Source: Rhizobiaceae bacterium | Lineage (GTDB): Bacteria > Pseudomonadota > Alphaproteobacteria > Rhizobiales > Rhizobiaceae | Length of the DNA stretch: 39,983 bases | Direction of reading: 5' to 3' | NCBI GenBank assembly: GCA_019635695.1 | Contig: JAHBYZ010000027.1 | Coordinates: forward strand, 1 to 39,983 | Shown: piece by piece, positions 18,764 through 30,989 of the stretch | Numbering within the stretch: the stretch's first letter is position 1 | Layout: the number at the start of each line of letters is the position of its first letter | Notes under the pieces: generated by a model | Seen by the model: only the letters and a program-made list of their open reading frames with translations | Database searches by the model: none | Told to the model about the DNA's origin: nothing | Position numbers and translations under genes: made by a program

Positions 18764-18925
18764 ATCGTCGGGTACGGCGGCTCGCTCCCTTCAAATGCAA
18801 CCTGCCGCGTTCAGGGCCCGATAACCAAGCGCCGAGATAGGGCGGCGGCGCGATGGAACCGCGTCGGGTTTCTTTAAGACTCGCGCCTAGCGTCGGTGCC
18901 ACGGCCAGAAAAGGGGCAGGGGCGC
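18764..18925 (+). other. Leader region of the cpa/tad locus
   Basis: This stretch precedes cpaB. I could not place a convincing sigma-70 promoter in it. The notable element is CCTAGCGTC at 18886-18894, preceded by GTTTCTTTAAGAC. The same nine bases occur at 13835-13843, upstream of the DUF2336 gene. The locus promoter is presumably here, but its boxes are not identified. Confidence 0.25.
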
Positions 18926-19855
18926 GTGAAGGGCAAGCTCGTCACAATGATCGGCATCGCCGGCGTGTTCGGCGCGATTTCGATCTTCGCAGCCGACATG
19001 TGGCTGAAGAGCGCCGCGCAGGCCCGCGTCGAGCCTGTGATCGTGGCTGCTGCCGTGCCGATGGAGCCGCAGGTCGCGTTCCGCACCATCGTGGTGGCCA
19101 AGGAGCCGCTGCGCTTCGGCACAGAGTTGACGGAAGCCCAGCTGACCGAGATTCCGTGGGCGCAGGACGCTCTGCCGGAGGGCGCTTCGGAGAAGGTCGC
19201 CGCGCTGCTTTCGGCCGGCGGCCGGGTCGTGCTGTCGCCGATCGAGGCCAACGAGCCGGTGCTGCTGGCCAAGCTGTCGGGACCGAACGGGCGCGCGACG
19301 CTGTCCAACCTGCTTTCGCCCGGCATGCGCGCTGTGACAATCCGGATCGACGAGATCGCCGGCGTCGGCGGCTTCGTGACGCCGGGCGACCGCGTCGACG
19401 TGGTGCTGACGCGCGATGCCGGCGCGATCCAGGAGGTCGAGGGTAACGCAGACGGCGCCGCCGGCTCGACCATCGCGACCGAGGTCGTGGTGCAGAACGC
19501 CAAGGTGCTGTCGGTCGGGCAGGACCTGAACGAGCGCTCGACCGCGCCTCAGGTGGCCGGTTCGGTGACGATCGAGGTGACGCCGGAGGATGCCGGTAAG
19601 GTCGCGCTGGCGCGCAATGTCGGCACGCTGTCGCTGTCGCTGCGCTCGGCCGGCGAGGCAGGCTGGGTCGCGGCGGGTCTGACGACGCTGTCGTCTTTCT
19701 CCGGATCGGTTGGCGCGGGCGCGGAGCCCGCGGCCGCGCCGAAGGAGGAGGACCGTTCGATCTTCGCGAGCGAGCCGGAGAAGAAGTTCAAGACCGTGGT
19801 GGTGACGCGCGGGCTGAAGCCCGAGACCTACCAGGTGCCGGAATTGCAGAACTGA
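18926..19855 (+). CDS. cpaB: Flp pilus assembly protein CpaB
   Basis: This protein of about 309 residues has an N-terminal membrane anchor (LVTMIGIAGVFGAISIFAA) and then the SAF-like region FRTIVVAKEPLRFGTELT. The family hallmarks LSPGMRAVTIRIDEI and GGFVTPGDRVDVVLTRD follow. CpaB/RcpC is a periplasmic part of Tad/Flp pilus machines associated with the secretin. The start is placed at the GTG at 18926, preceded by AGGGG, rather than the GTG at 18896, whose extra residues are charged and have no ribosome-binding site. This is the first gene of the pilus locus and ends 46 bases before cpaC. Confidence 0.92.
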   Translation: MKGKLVTMIGIAGVFGAISIFAADMWLKSAAQARVEPVIVAAAVPMEPQVAFRTIVVAKEPLRFGTELTEAQLTEIPWAQDALPEGASEKVAALLSAGGRVVLSPIEANEPVLLAKLSGPNGRATLSNLLSPGMRAVTIRIDEIAGVGGFVTPGDRVDVVLTRDAGAIQEVEGNADGAAGSTIATEVVVQNAKVLSVGQDLNERSTAPQVAGSVTIEVTPEDAGKVALARNVGTLSLSLRSAGEAGWVAAGLTTLSSFSGSVGAGAEPAAAPKEEDRSIFASEPEKKFKTVVVTRGLKPETYQVPELQN

Positions 19856-19901
19856 TCCGCCGAGTTTCTTGGGAGCCGCTTTGGGGGCGGCGAGGGGCAC
19901 G

Positions 19902-21314
19902 ATGATGGGGACGACCAACCTGCTTCGAATGCTGGCCGCGCTGCGCGCCGTGCTGGCGGTGGCGCTTGCCGCCGCGCCGCTGATCGCGCTGATGGCGCTG
20001 CCGGCCGCCGCGCAGGGCAAGCCGATCACGCTTTCGCCGGCCAAGCATCAGGTGCTCAAGGTCGCCAAGGGCAAGCCGCAGACGATCCGCACCGCCGTGC
20101 CGTTCTACGAGATCGTCATTGGCGACCCCGAGATCGCCAATGTCAGTCCGCTGACGGACAGCTCCTTCTATGTGCTGGGCAATGAGCTCGGGACGACGGG
20201 CCTGGCCCTGTTTGACGAGAACAAGCAGATGGTCGGTACGCTCGATATCGAGGTGACGCTCGACACCGATCGTCTGGCGAGCACCATCAAGGAAGCCGTG
20301 CCGGGCTCGAACATCCATGTCGGCTCGGCCAACGGCCGGCTGGTGCTTTCGGGCGAGGCGAGCGACGCGGTCGACGCCGAGAAGGCGAAGAACATCGCCC
20401 GCAACTTCTCCGGCGAGGAGCAGGTCATCAACTCGGTGAACATCTCGTCGTCGCAGCAGGTGCAGCTCAATGTGCGCTTCGTGGAGATCAACCGGCAGGT
20501 CGGGCAGGAACTCGGCACGCGGCTCGGCGCCAACTATGCCTTCGGTGGCAACAACATCAGCCTGAACTCGCAGCCGAAATCGTCGTCCAACGTTTCGGCG
20601 AGCGACATCATCGGCTCGTTCGTGACCGGCGGCCTGACAATCGACCTGGCGCTGAAGGCGCTGGAGGATCGCGGCATCGCGCGCAGGCTGGCGGAGCCGA
20701 ACCTGATCGCCCGCTCTGGCCAGACGGCGAGCTTCCTGGCGGGCGGCGAGTTCCCGATTCCCGTGTCGCAGGACGACAACAAGGTCACCGTCGAATACAA
20801 GACCTATGGCGTCAGCTTGGAGTTCACCCCGACCGTGCTCAAGGGCGGGCTGATCGGCGTCGACATCAAGCCGGAAGTGTCATCGGTGGACCCGTCGGCC
20901 TCGTATCAGGTGGGCGATCTCGCCATCCCCGGCTTCGTGGTGCGCCGCGCGCACACGCAGGTGGACTTGAAGAGCGGCCAGAGCTTCATGATCGCCGGCC
21001 TGCTGCAGAGCGAGAACTCAACCGGCACGCAGCGCCTGCCGGGTCTTGGCAAGCTGCCGGTGATCGGCACGCTGTTCTCGTCGAAGGCCTACCAGCGGCG
21101 CGAGACCGACCTCGTCATCATCATCACGCCGCATCTGGTGCAGCCGATCGATCCGTCGAAGAAGCCGCGCACGCCGGCCGACCAGACAGCGGCGCCGTCC
21201 GGCCTCGACTATTTCCTCGGCGACCGCGACGAGGTGCGGCTTTCCAACGCCTCGATGGCGGAAGGCTACGGCAAGCCGGCCAAGGGGTTCGGCCATTTCC
21301 TCGATTTGAACTGA
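19902..21314 (+). CDS. cpaC: Pilus secretin CpaC (type II/III secretion system family)
   Basis: This 470-residue protein forms the outer-membrane channel for the Flp/Tad pilus. A signal peptide ends near LPAAAQG. An N-terminal pilus-assembly domain and a BON-like domain (about 100-180) follow. The C-terminal secretin domain has AEPNLIARSGQTASFLAGGE and FMIAGLLQSENS, ending with RRETDLVIIITPHLVQPI. The ATG at 19902 is used (AGGGG 7 bases upstream); a TTG at 19869 is in frame but less likely. The length of 470 is normal for alphaproteobacterial CpaC. Confidence 0.94.
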   Translation: MMGTTNLLRMLAALRAVLAVALAAAPLIALMALPAAAQGKPITLSPAKHQVLKVAKGKPQTIRTAVPFYEIVIGDPEIANVSPLTDSSFYVLGNELGTTGLALFDENKQMVGTLDIEVTLDTDRLASTIKEAVPGSNIHVGSANGRLVLSGEASDAVDAEKAKNIARNFSGEEQVINSVNISSSQQVQLNVRFVEINRQVGQELGTRLGANYAFGGNNISLNSQPKSSSNVSASDIIGSFVTGGLTIDLALKALEDRGIARRLAEPNLIARSGQTASFLAGGEFPIPVSQDDNKVTVEYKTYGVSLEFTPTVLKGGLIGVDIKPEVSSVDPSASYQVGDLAIPGFVVRRAHTQVDLKSGQSFMIAGLLQSENSTGTQRLPGLGKLPVIGTLFSSKAYQRRETDLVIIITPHLVQPIDPSKKPRTPADQTAAPSGLDYFLGDRDEVRLSNASMAEGYGKPAKGFGHFLDLN

Positions 21315-21325
21315 GGGGCGATACG

Positions 21326-21577
21326 ATGCGCGTTGCCATCTTCCTTCCGCTGGCGTTGCTGGCCCTGCCGGGCTGCATGGCGAGCGACCTCGACCGCGAC
21401 GGCGTGACGACGTTTGCCGGCGACGCGATCGCCTACAACAGCGCTTTGCAGGTGGTGGACCCGTGGGAATACGGGGTCCAGCAGACCAATCTCAAGGTTC
21501 CGGCCGAGCGCGCGGCATCCGCAACCGCGGCAGCGGGGGCGGACAGCGCGGGCAGCGCCACGGGTGGCAAGCCGTGA
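21326..21577 (+). CDS. Small lipoprotein in the CpaD position
   Basis: This 83-residue protein has a lipoprotein signal, with lipobox ALPG-Cys at residue 17. A short conserved-looking segment (TTFAGDAIAYNSALQVVDPW) and an Ala/Gly/Ser-rich tail follow. It sits exactly where cpaD is found in cpa loci, between cpaC and cpaE, but full CpaD proteins are about 200 residues or more. It overlaps the cpaE start as GTGA, so it is an integral part of the operon. It may be a reduced pilotin-like lipoprotein for the secretin; that is inference from position. Confidence 0.8.
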   Translation: MRVAIFLPLALLALPGCMASDLDRDGVTTFAGDAIAYNSALQVVDPWEYGVQQTNLKVPAERAASATAAAGADSAGSATGGKP

Positions 21578-22764
21578 GCGAGGCCAAAAAGCGCGTCGTC
21601 CTCGTCTCGCCCGACAAGGTCTTCGTCCGCGAGACACGCAGCGCGTTCTCGGCTTCCGCCGAGGTCGAGCTTGCAGCGGTCGAGACGACGGTGGCGGAGC
21701 TGCGCGGCGAGGCGCTCGGAGGCGACACCGCAGCGATCATCCTCGACATGGACGCTTCGCGGCTCGACGAGATCGAGGCGCTGCAGCGGCTGACGCGGCG
21801 GCTCGAAGGGCGCACACCGGTCATCGTGGTGACCAAGGAATACAACGCAGCCGCGATCCGTATCCTGGTGCAGCTCAAGGTCGCCGACTTTCTGGTGAAG
21901 CCGGTGCCGACAGCCGACCTGGTGCGTTCGTGCCTGCGGGCGCTGAAGGGACCGGAGCGCGACGGGCATTCGGAGGCGCAGGTCTATACGTTCATGCCGG
22001 CCGCCGGGGGCGTCGGCAACACGACGCTCGCCTTGCAGACGGCATTCCTGCTGCACCGTTCGGTGACGCGGGGTGCGGCGACCTGCGTGGTCGATCTGAA
22101 CCTCCAGCAGGGCGCTTGCGCGGAATATCTCGATCTGGAGCCGCGCTTCGACATTTCGGAGGTGGAGAACCAGCCGGAGCGCCTCGACCGCCAGCTGCTC
22201 GACGTGATGCTGGCAAAGCATTCGTCGGGGCTGTGCGTCCTGGCCGCGCCGGTGAAGCCGACCGAGATGCGGTCGTTCAACGCCGACGTGGTGGTGCGCA
22301 TGCTCGACCTCGTGGCGGCCTATTTCGACAATGTCGTCATCGACATGCCGCGCACCTGGTTTCCGTGGACGGAGACGGTGCTGCTCGGCTCGACCAAGCT
22401 CTACATCGTGTCGGAAATGACGGTGCCGTGTCTGCGCCAGACCCAGCGCCTGATCCGTGCCGTGCAGGACACGACCGCCAGGCAGGCCAAGCCGGCCGTG
22501 ATCGTCAACCGCTTCGAGCAGAAGGCATTCGACAGCGGGGTGAAGCAGGCCGACGTGCAGGAGCTGCTGGGCGAGCATTTCGTCGGCGGCATCGCCAACA
22601 ACTACAGGCTTGTGCGTGAGGCGGTCGACCGCGGCGTGCCGCTGCACGAAATCGACGCAGAGGCCAATGTCGTGCGCGACCTGAAGCGCATTGTCCTACC
22701 CGAGGAGGCGGCGGCCGCGGCGAAATCGCGCTTCAGCCTGCCGCTGTTCAGGAAACGCGCATGA
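21574..22764 (+). CDS. cpaE: Pilus assembly ATPase-like protein CpaE
   Basis: This 396-residue protein has an N-terminal receiver-like domain (VLVSPDKVFVRETRSAF to about residue 125). A MinD/ParA-like domain follows, starting with AAGGVGNTTLALQTAFLL (about residues 143-160), then VVDLNLQQGACAEYLDLEPR and NVVIDMPRTW. The P-loop lacks the usual lysines (GGVGNTT rather than GGVGKTT), a known tendency in CpaE, so ATP hydrolysis is doubtful. In Caulobacter, CpaE localises the pilus machine to the pole. The start is GTG 21574, overlapping the lipoprotein stop by 4 bases; its stop overlaps cpaF as ATGA. Confidence 0.92.
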   Translation: MSEAKKRVVLVSPDKVFVRETRSAFSASAEVELAAVETTVAELRGEALGGDTAAIILDMDASRLDEIEALQRLTRRLEGRTPVIVVTKEYNAAAIRILVQLKVADFLVKPVPTADLVRSCLRALKGPERDGHSEAQVYTFMPAAGGVGNTTLALQTAFLLHRSVTRGAATCVVDLNLQQGACAEYLDLEPRFDISEVENQPERLDRQLLDVMLAKHSSGLCVLAAPVKPTEMRSFNADVVVRMLDLVAAYFDNVVIDMPRTWFPWTETVLLGSTKLYIVSEMTVPCLRQTQRLIRAVQDTTARQAKPAVIVNRFEQKAFDSGVKQADVQELLGEHFVGGIANNYRLVREAVDRGVPLHEIDAEANVVRDLKRIVLPEEAAAAAKSRFSLPLFRKRA

Positions 22765-24173
22765 GCGCCCGCTTCTCTGCACTGCGCGACCGGCCGGCGA
22801 TCGCTGCGCCAGTGGCCGACGCGTCGAAGGTGGTGCCGGTCACGATCCCCAACAAGCGCGCGGCCGAACCGAAGGCCGAGCCGGTGGCGAACGCGACCAG
22901 CAACCGCGTGCTCGACGCGCGGGTGCGGCTGCACCGCATGCTGATCGAGGAGATCAACCTCGTCGCGATCGAGAAGCTGCCGCGCGACGAGATGCGCCGC
23001 CAGGTGAGCGAGTTCGTGTCGGAGAAGGTGCGGGCGGAACGGCTGGCGATCAACGTCGCGGAGCTTGAATCGCTGGTCGACGACATCGTCGACGAAATGG
23101 TCGGGCTGGGGCCGCTGGAGCCGCTGCTCAAGGACCCGACGATCAACGACATCCTCATCAACGGCCACGAGAACTGCTTTGTCGAGCGCCGGGGCAAGCT
23201 TGAGCAGGTGCAAATCCCTTTCAAGGACGAGGCGCATCTGCTGCGCATCATCAGCAAGATCGTGGCGGCGGTCGGCCGCCGCGTCGACGAGAGCGCGCCG
23301 ATGGTCGATGCGCGCATGCTCGACGGCTCGCGCTTCAACGCGGCAATCAGGCCGGTCGGCGTCGACGGGCCGCTGGTGTCGATCCGCAAATTCTCCAAGA
23401 ACAAACTCGGTCTGCACAAGCTTGTGGAGTTCGGCGCGCTGACGCAGCAGATGGCCGAAGTGCTGGCGGCCGCCGTGCATGCTCGCAAGACGACGATCAT
23501 TTCCGGCGGCACCGGCACCGGCAAGACGACAATGCTCAACGCGCTGTCGGCCTTTATCCCGGAGGACGAGCGGCTCATTACCATCGAGGACGCGGCCGAG
23601 TTGCAGCTGCAGCAGCCGCACGTGGCGCGCATGGAGACGCGGCCGGCCAACATCGAGGGGCACGGCGAAATCCGCCAGCGCGACCTCGTCAAGAACGCGC
23701 TGCGCATGCGTCCCGACCGCGTCATCCTCGGCGAGTGCCGCGGCGAGGAGGCGTTCGACATGCTGCAGGCGATGAACACCGGCCACGAAGGCTCGATGGC
23801 GACCATCCACGCCAACACCCCGCGCGACGCCATCGGCCGCCTGGAGCAGATGCTGGGCATGACCGGCATGCCGATGACCGTGTCGTCGATCCGCAGCCAG
23901 ATCTCGTCGGCGCTCGACATTATCGTGCAGCTGACCCGCCTGTCGGACGGCCGCCGCAAGGTCACCTCGGTCGCCGAGGTGACCGGCATGGAGGGCGAGG
24001 TGATCCAGATGCAGGAGATCTTCAAGTTCACGCGCACGGGCACCGAGCCGGACGGCAAGATCATCGGCCATTTCGAGGCGACCGGCATGCGGCCGCGCTT
24101 CCTCGACGACCTGAAGGCAATGGGTATCGAGTTCCCCGGCAAATATTTCGAGCCGGGCCGGCCGATGGAGTAG
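22761..24173 (+). CDS. cpaF: Pilus assembly/secretion ATPase CpaF (TadA)
   Basis: This 470-residue hexameric ATPase of the VirB11/TadA type powers pilus assembly. Walker A GGTGTGKTTM lies near residue 249. The Asp box LITIEDAAELQLQQPHVARM and Walker B RPDRVILGECRGEEAFDML follow, then the His box MATIHANTPRDA. The N-terminal domain with GLGPLEPLLKDPTINDILIN is typical of CpaF. All catalytic motifs are intact. It starts in the ATGA overlap with cpaE and ends 4 bases before tadB. Confidence 0.96.
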   Translation: MSARFSALRDRPAIAAPVADASKVVPVTIPNKRAAEPKAEPVANATSNRVLDARVRLHRMLIEEINLVAIEKLPRDEMRRQVSEFVSEKVRAERLAINVAELESLVDDIVDEMVGLGPLEPLLKDPTINDILINGHENCFVERRGKLEQVQIPFKDEAHLLRIISKIVAAVGRRVDESAPMVDARMLDGSRFNAAIRPVGVDGPLVSIRKFSKNKLGLHKLVEFGALTQQMAEVLAAAVHARKTTIISGGTGTGKTTMLNALSAFIPEDERLITIEDAAELQLQQPHVARMETRPANIEGHGEIRQRDLVKNALRMRPDRVILGECRGEEAFDMLQAMNTGHEGSMATIHANTPRDAIGRLEQMLGMTGMPMTVSSIRSQISSALDIIVQLTRLSDGRRKVTSVAEVTGMEGEVIQMQEIFKFTRTGTEPDGKIIGHFEATGMRPRFLDDLKAMGIEFPGKYFEPGRPME

Positions 24174-24177
24174 GGAC

Positions 24178-25131
24178 GTGTCTCCGCTGCTGCTCGTCTA
24201 TCTCGGCGCGGCGCTCTGCGGCATCATGGTCGCGGAGGCGGTGTTCCTGCTCTACGCCGGCCGCAAGGACAAGCGCGCGGCGGTGAACCGCCGGATGAAG
24301 CTGCAGGAGCAGAAGCTCAGCCAGGAGCAGGTGCTGATCCAGCTGCGCAAGGAGCGCGGCGCCGATCAGTCGGCGCGGTCGGCGCTGTTGGGGGCGCTCA
24401 GGCGGCTGCGCATGCAGTCCGGCGTAACCACGCCGCTGCCGCGCTTTCTGGCCTTTACCACGCTCGCCGCTATTGGGGCCGGCTTCGGCGCGCTGGTGAT
24501 GGGTTTTGCACCGCTGATGGCGCTGGCGGTCGTGCCGGTGCTGGCGATGGTGCTGCCGTTCTTCCTGCTGTCGCAGGCGCGCAAGCGGCGCAACAAGGCG
24601 TTCGGCTACCAGCTGCCCGAGGCTCTGGAGCTCATCACCCGCAGCCTGAAGGCCGGCCACCCCGTCCCGGTCGCTATCTCAATGGTGGCGCGCGAGATGC
24701 CGGACCCGATCGGTTCGGAGTTCGGCATGGTTGCCGACGAGGTGACCTACGGCTCCGACCTCGTCGGCGCGCTGCACAACATGTTCGAGCGCGTCGGTCA
24801 CGAGGATCTGCCGCTGTTCGTCACCGCGGTGTCGATCCAGTCGAGCACCGGTGGCAATTTGCGCGAGATCCTCGACGGGCTGTCGAAGGTCATCCGCGAG
24901 CGCGGCAAGCTGAAGCGCAAGGTCCGCGCTATCTCCACCGAGGGGCGCATCTCCGCCTACATCCTCACCGCCGTGCCGGTGCTGCTGGCCGTCGGGCTCA
25001 TGGTGCTGATGCCCGACTTCTACGGCAGCGTGTGGGACAAGAAGATGACCTGGTACCTGCTCGGCGGGGCTGTAGGCTGGCTGCTGATCGGCAACGCCAT
25101 GATGTTCAAGATGGCGAGCTTCAAGTTCTGA
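24178..25131 (+). CDS. tadB: Inner-membrane platform protein TadB (type II secretion F family)
   Basis: This 317-residue inner-membrane protein has a GTG start 4 bases after cpaF, with GGAG upstream. It has an N-terminal membrane segment and two more near TTLAAIGAGFGALVMGFAPL. The GspF/T2SSF domain contains YQLPEALELITRSLKAGHPV and SIQSSTGGNLREILDGLS. Two C-terminal membrane segments complete it. It pairs with TadC to form the platform engaged by CpaF. Its stop shares a base with the tadC start (TGATG). Confidence 0.94.
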   Translation: MSPLLLVYLGAALCGIMVAEAVFLLYAGRKDKRAAVNRRMKLQEQKLSQEQVLIQLRKERGADQSARSALLGALRRLRMQSGVTTPLPRFLAFTTLAAIGAGFGALVMGFAPLMALAVVPVLAMVLPFFLLSQARKRRNKAFGYQLPEALELITRSLKAGHPVPVAISMVAREMPDPIGSEFGMVADEVTYGSDLVGALHNMFERVGHEDLPLFVTAVSIQSSTGGNLREILDGLSKVIRERGKLKRKVRAISTEGRISAYILTAVPVLLAVGLMVLMPDFYGSVWDKKMTWYLLGGAVGWLLIGNAMMFKMASFKF

Positions 25132-26090
25132 TGCAGGGGCTGCTCGACCTTTTCGCTCAATGGCGGCCGGCCTCGCTGGCGCCCTATGCGGCGCTGCTGC
25201 TCATCATGGGTTCGGTGGCACTGCTCGCGCCCGGCCTCGCCGGCATGCGCGGCAAGAGCGACGTGAAGCGGCGGCTCAGGATCGAAGATGCGCCGGACAA
25301 GGCGCAGGCGCAGGCACCGAAGCGCGAGGCCGCGCAGGTGCACGAGAAGGCGGCGAAGCAGGCGCAGGAATTCTACGCCAAGACCGACCCGGAGAACGTG
25401 GCGCGGCTGCGCCTCAAGCTGATCCAGGCCGGATACATGGACCCCGGCGCCGTCGGCCGCTTCTTCCTGATCCGCTTCGTCGCGCTCGGCGGCGTCGCCA
25501 CACTCGCCTTCCTGATCGTGCTTTTGTTCGGCGGAGACGCCACGCTGACCAACCGCGTCATCTTCATCGGCATGCTGGGCGCGGGCGGCTATTTCCTGCC
25601 GGGTTTTATCCTGTCGCGGCAGATCGCGGCGCGCATGCGCGAATACCGCAACGGCTTTCCCGATTTCATGGACCTGATGATCGTCTGCTCCGACGCCGGC
25701 ATGAGCATGGAAGCCGCGATCGAGCGCGTTTCGCGCGAGCTTTCGGTTACCCATCCGGCGCTGTCGCAGAATCTGCAGCTCGTGTCGATCGAACTGCGCG
25801 CGGGCAGGGCGCTGGACGACGCGCTGAAGTCGCTGGCCGACCGGCTTTCGCTCGATGAAGTGCGCTCCTTCGCGACGTTGCTGCAGCAGTCGCGCGAGCT
25901 CGGCACCAGCTTGTCGGGGGCGCTGCGCGTGTTCTCCGACGAGATGCGCCACAAACGCATGTCGCTCGCCGAGGAGAAGGCGCACGCGCTGCCGGCCAAG
26001 ATGTCGGTGCCGGTCACCGTGTGCATCCTGCCGGTCGTGATGATGGTGGCGATCATCCCGGTCATCGTGAAGATGACGGGCGCCGAGTAG
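25131..26090 (+). CDS. tadC: Inner-membrane platform protein TadC (type II secretion F family)
   Basis: This 319-residue protein has an N-terminal membrane segment (YAALLLIMGSVALLAPG), a charged linker, and two more membrane helices. A second T2SSF domain follows: NGFPDFMDLMIVCSDAGMSM and LLQQSRELGTSLSGALRVF. The C-terminal membrane segment is VCILPVVMMVAIIPVIV. The start at 25131 is fixed by the one-base overlap with the tadB stop; longer starts would read through tadB. It ends the tightly packed part of the pilus operon; a 122-base gap separates it from tadD. Confidence 0.93.
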   Translation: MQGLLDLFAQWRPASLAPYAALLLIMGSVALLAPGLAGMRGKSDVKRRLRIEDAPDKAQAQAPKREAAQVHEKAAKQAQEFYAKTDPENVARLRLKLIQAGYMDPGAVGRFFLIRFVALGGVATLAFLIVLLFGGDATLTNRVIFIGMLGAGGYFLPGFILSRQIAARMREYRNGFPDFMDLMIVCSDAGMSMEAAIERVSRELSVTHPALSQNLQLVSIELRAGRALDDALKSLADRLSLDEVRSFATLLQQSRELGTSLSGALRVFSDEMRHKRMSLAEEKAHALPAKMSVPVTVCILPVVMMVAIIPVIVKMTGAE

Positions 26091-26212
26091 GCGCTCCTTA
26101 ACTCTTAACGCGAACTTTCTGCAAAGACCGCGTTTTCGCGCTTCCTTTGCACCGCGACTTAATTTGCTTCCGCTAATGTGACGGCGGACTGGGGCAATGG
26201 GGACCGGGCGGT

Positions 26213-26682
26213 ATGTCCAGCACAAGGCCGAGCACAGGGCTGATCGTCGCATTCTGCGCGCTGCTGGCGCTGGCCGGCTGCCAGTCGGCGGGCGTCGATC
26301 CTATGGAAACCACGGCCATGCCGCGGCCGGTCAGCCAGGCGGAGGGTGACCTCAAGGCCGGCAAGGCGCAGTTCGAGGACGGCAATTATGGGCTGGCGGA
26401 AAAGCACTTCCGCAAGGCCGTCGAGGTGCGCGCCGACAGCGCGGCCGCGTGGATGGGGCTTGCCGCCTCCTACGACCAGCTCGGCCGCTTCGACTTCGCC
26501 GACCGCGCCTATGGCGAGCTGCTGAAGATCGCCGGCCGCCAGCCGCGCATCGTCAACAACATGGGCTATTCGCAATATCTTCGCGGCAACAAGGCGCAGG
26601 CGCGAAAACTCTACATGGAAGCCCGCGCCGGCATGACCAATACCACGGTCGTCGACGCGAACCTCAAGCTGCTCGACAAGGG

Positions 26683-26686
<4 letters not shown>
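26213..26686 (+). CDS. tadD: TPR lipoprotein, TadD family
   Basis: This 157-residue protein has a lipoprotein signal peptide with lipobox ALAG-Cys. About three tetratricopeptide repeats follow ([40 protein letters not shown] and [20 protein letters not shown]). TadD is a pilotin-like outer-membrane lipoprotein that aids secretin assembly in Tad systems. The 122-base spacer before it holds TTAACTCTTAAC and AT-rich stretches and may carry its own promoter. The 3' end overlaps that of gcvP by 3 bases (convergent). Confidence 0.88.
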
Positions 26687-29475
<2,789 letters not shown>

Positions 29476-29485
29476 GGGCGAAACC

Positions 29486-29854
29486 TCAGCCGACAAGCTT
29501 CTTGTAGCCGGCTTCATCGAGCAGGCCTTCGAGCTGGGACTTGTCCGCCAGCTTCATCTTCCACAGCCAGCCGTCGCCGGTGGCGGCCGAGTTCACCAGC
29601 GCCGGGTCGCCGGACAACGTGTCGTTGACCGCGACGATCTCGCCATCGACGGGGGCGTAGACATCGGACGCCGCCTTCACCGATTCCACGACCACCGCCG
29701 GGTCGCCCTTGGCCACTTTCTTTCCTTTGGCCGGCAGATCGACGAAGACGAGGTCGCCGAGCTGCTCTTGCGCGTAGTCGGTTATGCCGACGGTGGCGGT
29801 GTCGCCGTCGACGCTGATCCACTCGTGGTCCTCGGTGAAATAAACCTGCGGCAT
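29486..29854 (-). CDS. gcvH: Glycine cleavage system H protein
   Basis: This 122-residue lipoyl-carrier protein shuttles the aminomethyl group between P, T and L proteins. The lipoylation site is Lys60 in [12 protein letters not shown]. The N-terminus [13 protein letters not shown] is canonical. The start MPQVYF at 29854 is preferred because AGGA lies 8 bases upstream. The ATG three codons earlier (29863) would have the purine run abutting it, although it overlaps the gcvT stop as ATGA and is possible. It lies between gcvT and gcvP on one transcript. Confidence 0.96.
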   Translation of the reverse strand: MPQVYFTEDHEWISVDGDTATVGITDYAQEQLGDLVFVDLPAKGKKVAKGDPAVVVESVKAASDVYAPVDGEIVAVNDTLSGDPALVNSAATGDGWLWKMKLADKSQLEGLLDEAGYKKLVG

Positions 29855-29859
29855 GGGGC

Positions 29860-30966
29860 TCATCCTTTGCGGTGGCGATGGGGGGTGAAGGGCATGGGCG
29901 CGACATCGACGGGCAGACGGCTGCCGCGAACGTCGGCGAAAACACGGGTTCCCGGGTCAGCCAGGTCGGCCCGGACATAGCCCATGGCGACCGGATGGCC
30001 TGCCGAAGGTCCGAAACCGCCCGACGTCACAACCCCGGCGGGACGGCCGTCGGCGTCGAACAGGTCGGCGCCGTTGCGCACTGGCTGGCGCCCCTCGGGC
30101 TTGAGGCCGACACGCCTGCGCGCAGGGCCAGCCGCAATCGCGGCGGATAGGGCCCGCGCGCCGATGAATGGCGCTTCCGCGCTACGCAGCGGCTTCGGCA
30201 CCGCCCATAGCAGGCCGGCTTCGAGCGGGTTGGTTTCGGTGGTGATGTCCTGCCCGTGCAGGCACAGGCCGGCCTCCAGCCGCAGCGAGTCGCGTGCGGC
30301 CAGCCCGATCCACATCAGGCGCGGATCGGCGAGCAGGAGTTCGACGAAGGCGGAGGCTTCCGCCGGCAGCAATGCGACCTCGAAGCCGTCCTCGCCGGTG
30401 TAGCCGGAGCGGGTGGCGAACCACCCCTTTTTGGGCTCCACCCCATGCATGAAAGTCATCGAAGCGAGGTCGAGGCCCGCGCCGAGCAGGACGCCTTCGG
30501 CGGCCGGCCCCTGCACGGCGAGGAAGACGCGGTCGAGCGGCTCGACGGTGCAGTCGAAGTCCTTCGCTACGGCCTTCAGGTGCTGCTCGTCGGCCACGGC
30601 GTTGCCGGCGTTGGCAACCACCATGAAGGCCTGCGGGCCGAGCCGCGTGACGATCAGGTCGTCGAGGATGCCGGCCTTTTCGTCGAGGAAGAAGCTGAGC
30701 TTGGACTGCGACGGCTCAAGTGCTGCGGCGTCCAGCGGGCAGGCGCGCGAGAGCATTGCCGCGGCGCCCGGTCCTTCGACCCGGAACAGCTTCATGTGCG
30801 AGATGTCGAACAGTCCGGCCTTTTCGCGGGTGTGAAGATGCTCCTTCATCACCCCGGCAGGGTAGGTGATCGGCATGTGCCAGCCGGCGAAGGCGCCGAA
30901 CCTGGCGCCAGCCGCTACGTGCAGGTCCTCAAGGGGAAGTCGTTTCAGGTCGCCCGCGTCAGCCAT
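29860..30966 (-). CDS. gcvT: Glycine cleavage system aminomethyltransferase, T protein
   Basis: This 368-residue protein transfers the methylene group from aminomethyl-lipoyl-GcvH to tetrahydrofolate. Seen are [45 protein letters not shown], and [17 protein letters not shown]. The start MADAGD at 30966 has GGAGAG 4 bases upstream; an in-frame ATG at 30987 would start inside the leader hairpin region. It is the first gene after the tandem glycine riboswitch. The tetrahydrofolate used here comes from the pathway begun by FolE, encoded elsewhere in the window. Confidence 0.96.
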   Translation of the reverse strand: MADAGDLKRLPLEDLHVAAGARFGAFAGWHMPITYPAGVMKEHLHTREKAGLFDISHMKLFRVEGPGAAAMLSRACPLDAAALEPSQSKLSFFLDEKAGILDDLIVTRLGPQAFMVVANAGNAVADEQHLKAVAKDFDCTVEPLDRVFLAVQGPAAEGVLLGAGLDLASMTFMHGVEPKKGWFATRSGYTGEDGFEVALLPAEASAFVELLLADPRLMWIGLAARDSLRLEAGLCLHGQDITTETNPLEAGLLWAVPKPLRSAEAPFIGARALSAAIAAGPARRRVGLKPEGRQPVRNGADLFDADGRPAGVVTSGGFGPSAGHPVAMGYVRADLADPGTRVFADVRGSRLPVDVAPMPFTPHRHRKG

Positions 30967-30989
30967 CGGCTCTCCAGAGTCGCGCATCG

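Noticed and set aside
26091..26212. TTAACTCTTAAC before tadD as a CtrA binding site
   Set aside because: The half-sites are 3 bases apart instead of the 7 of the CtrA consensus.
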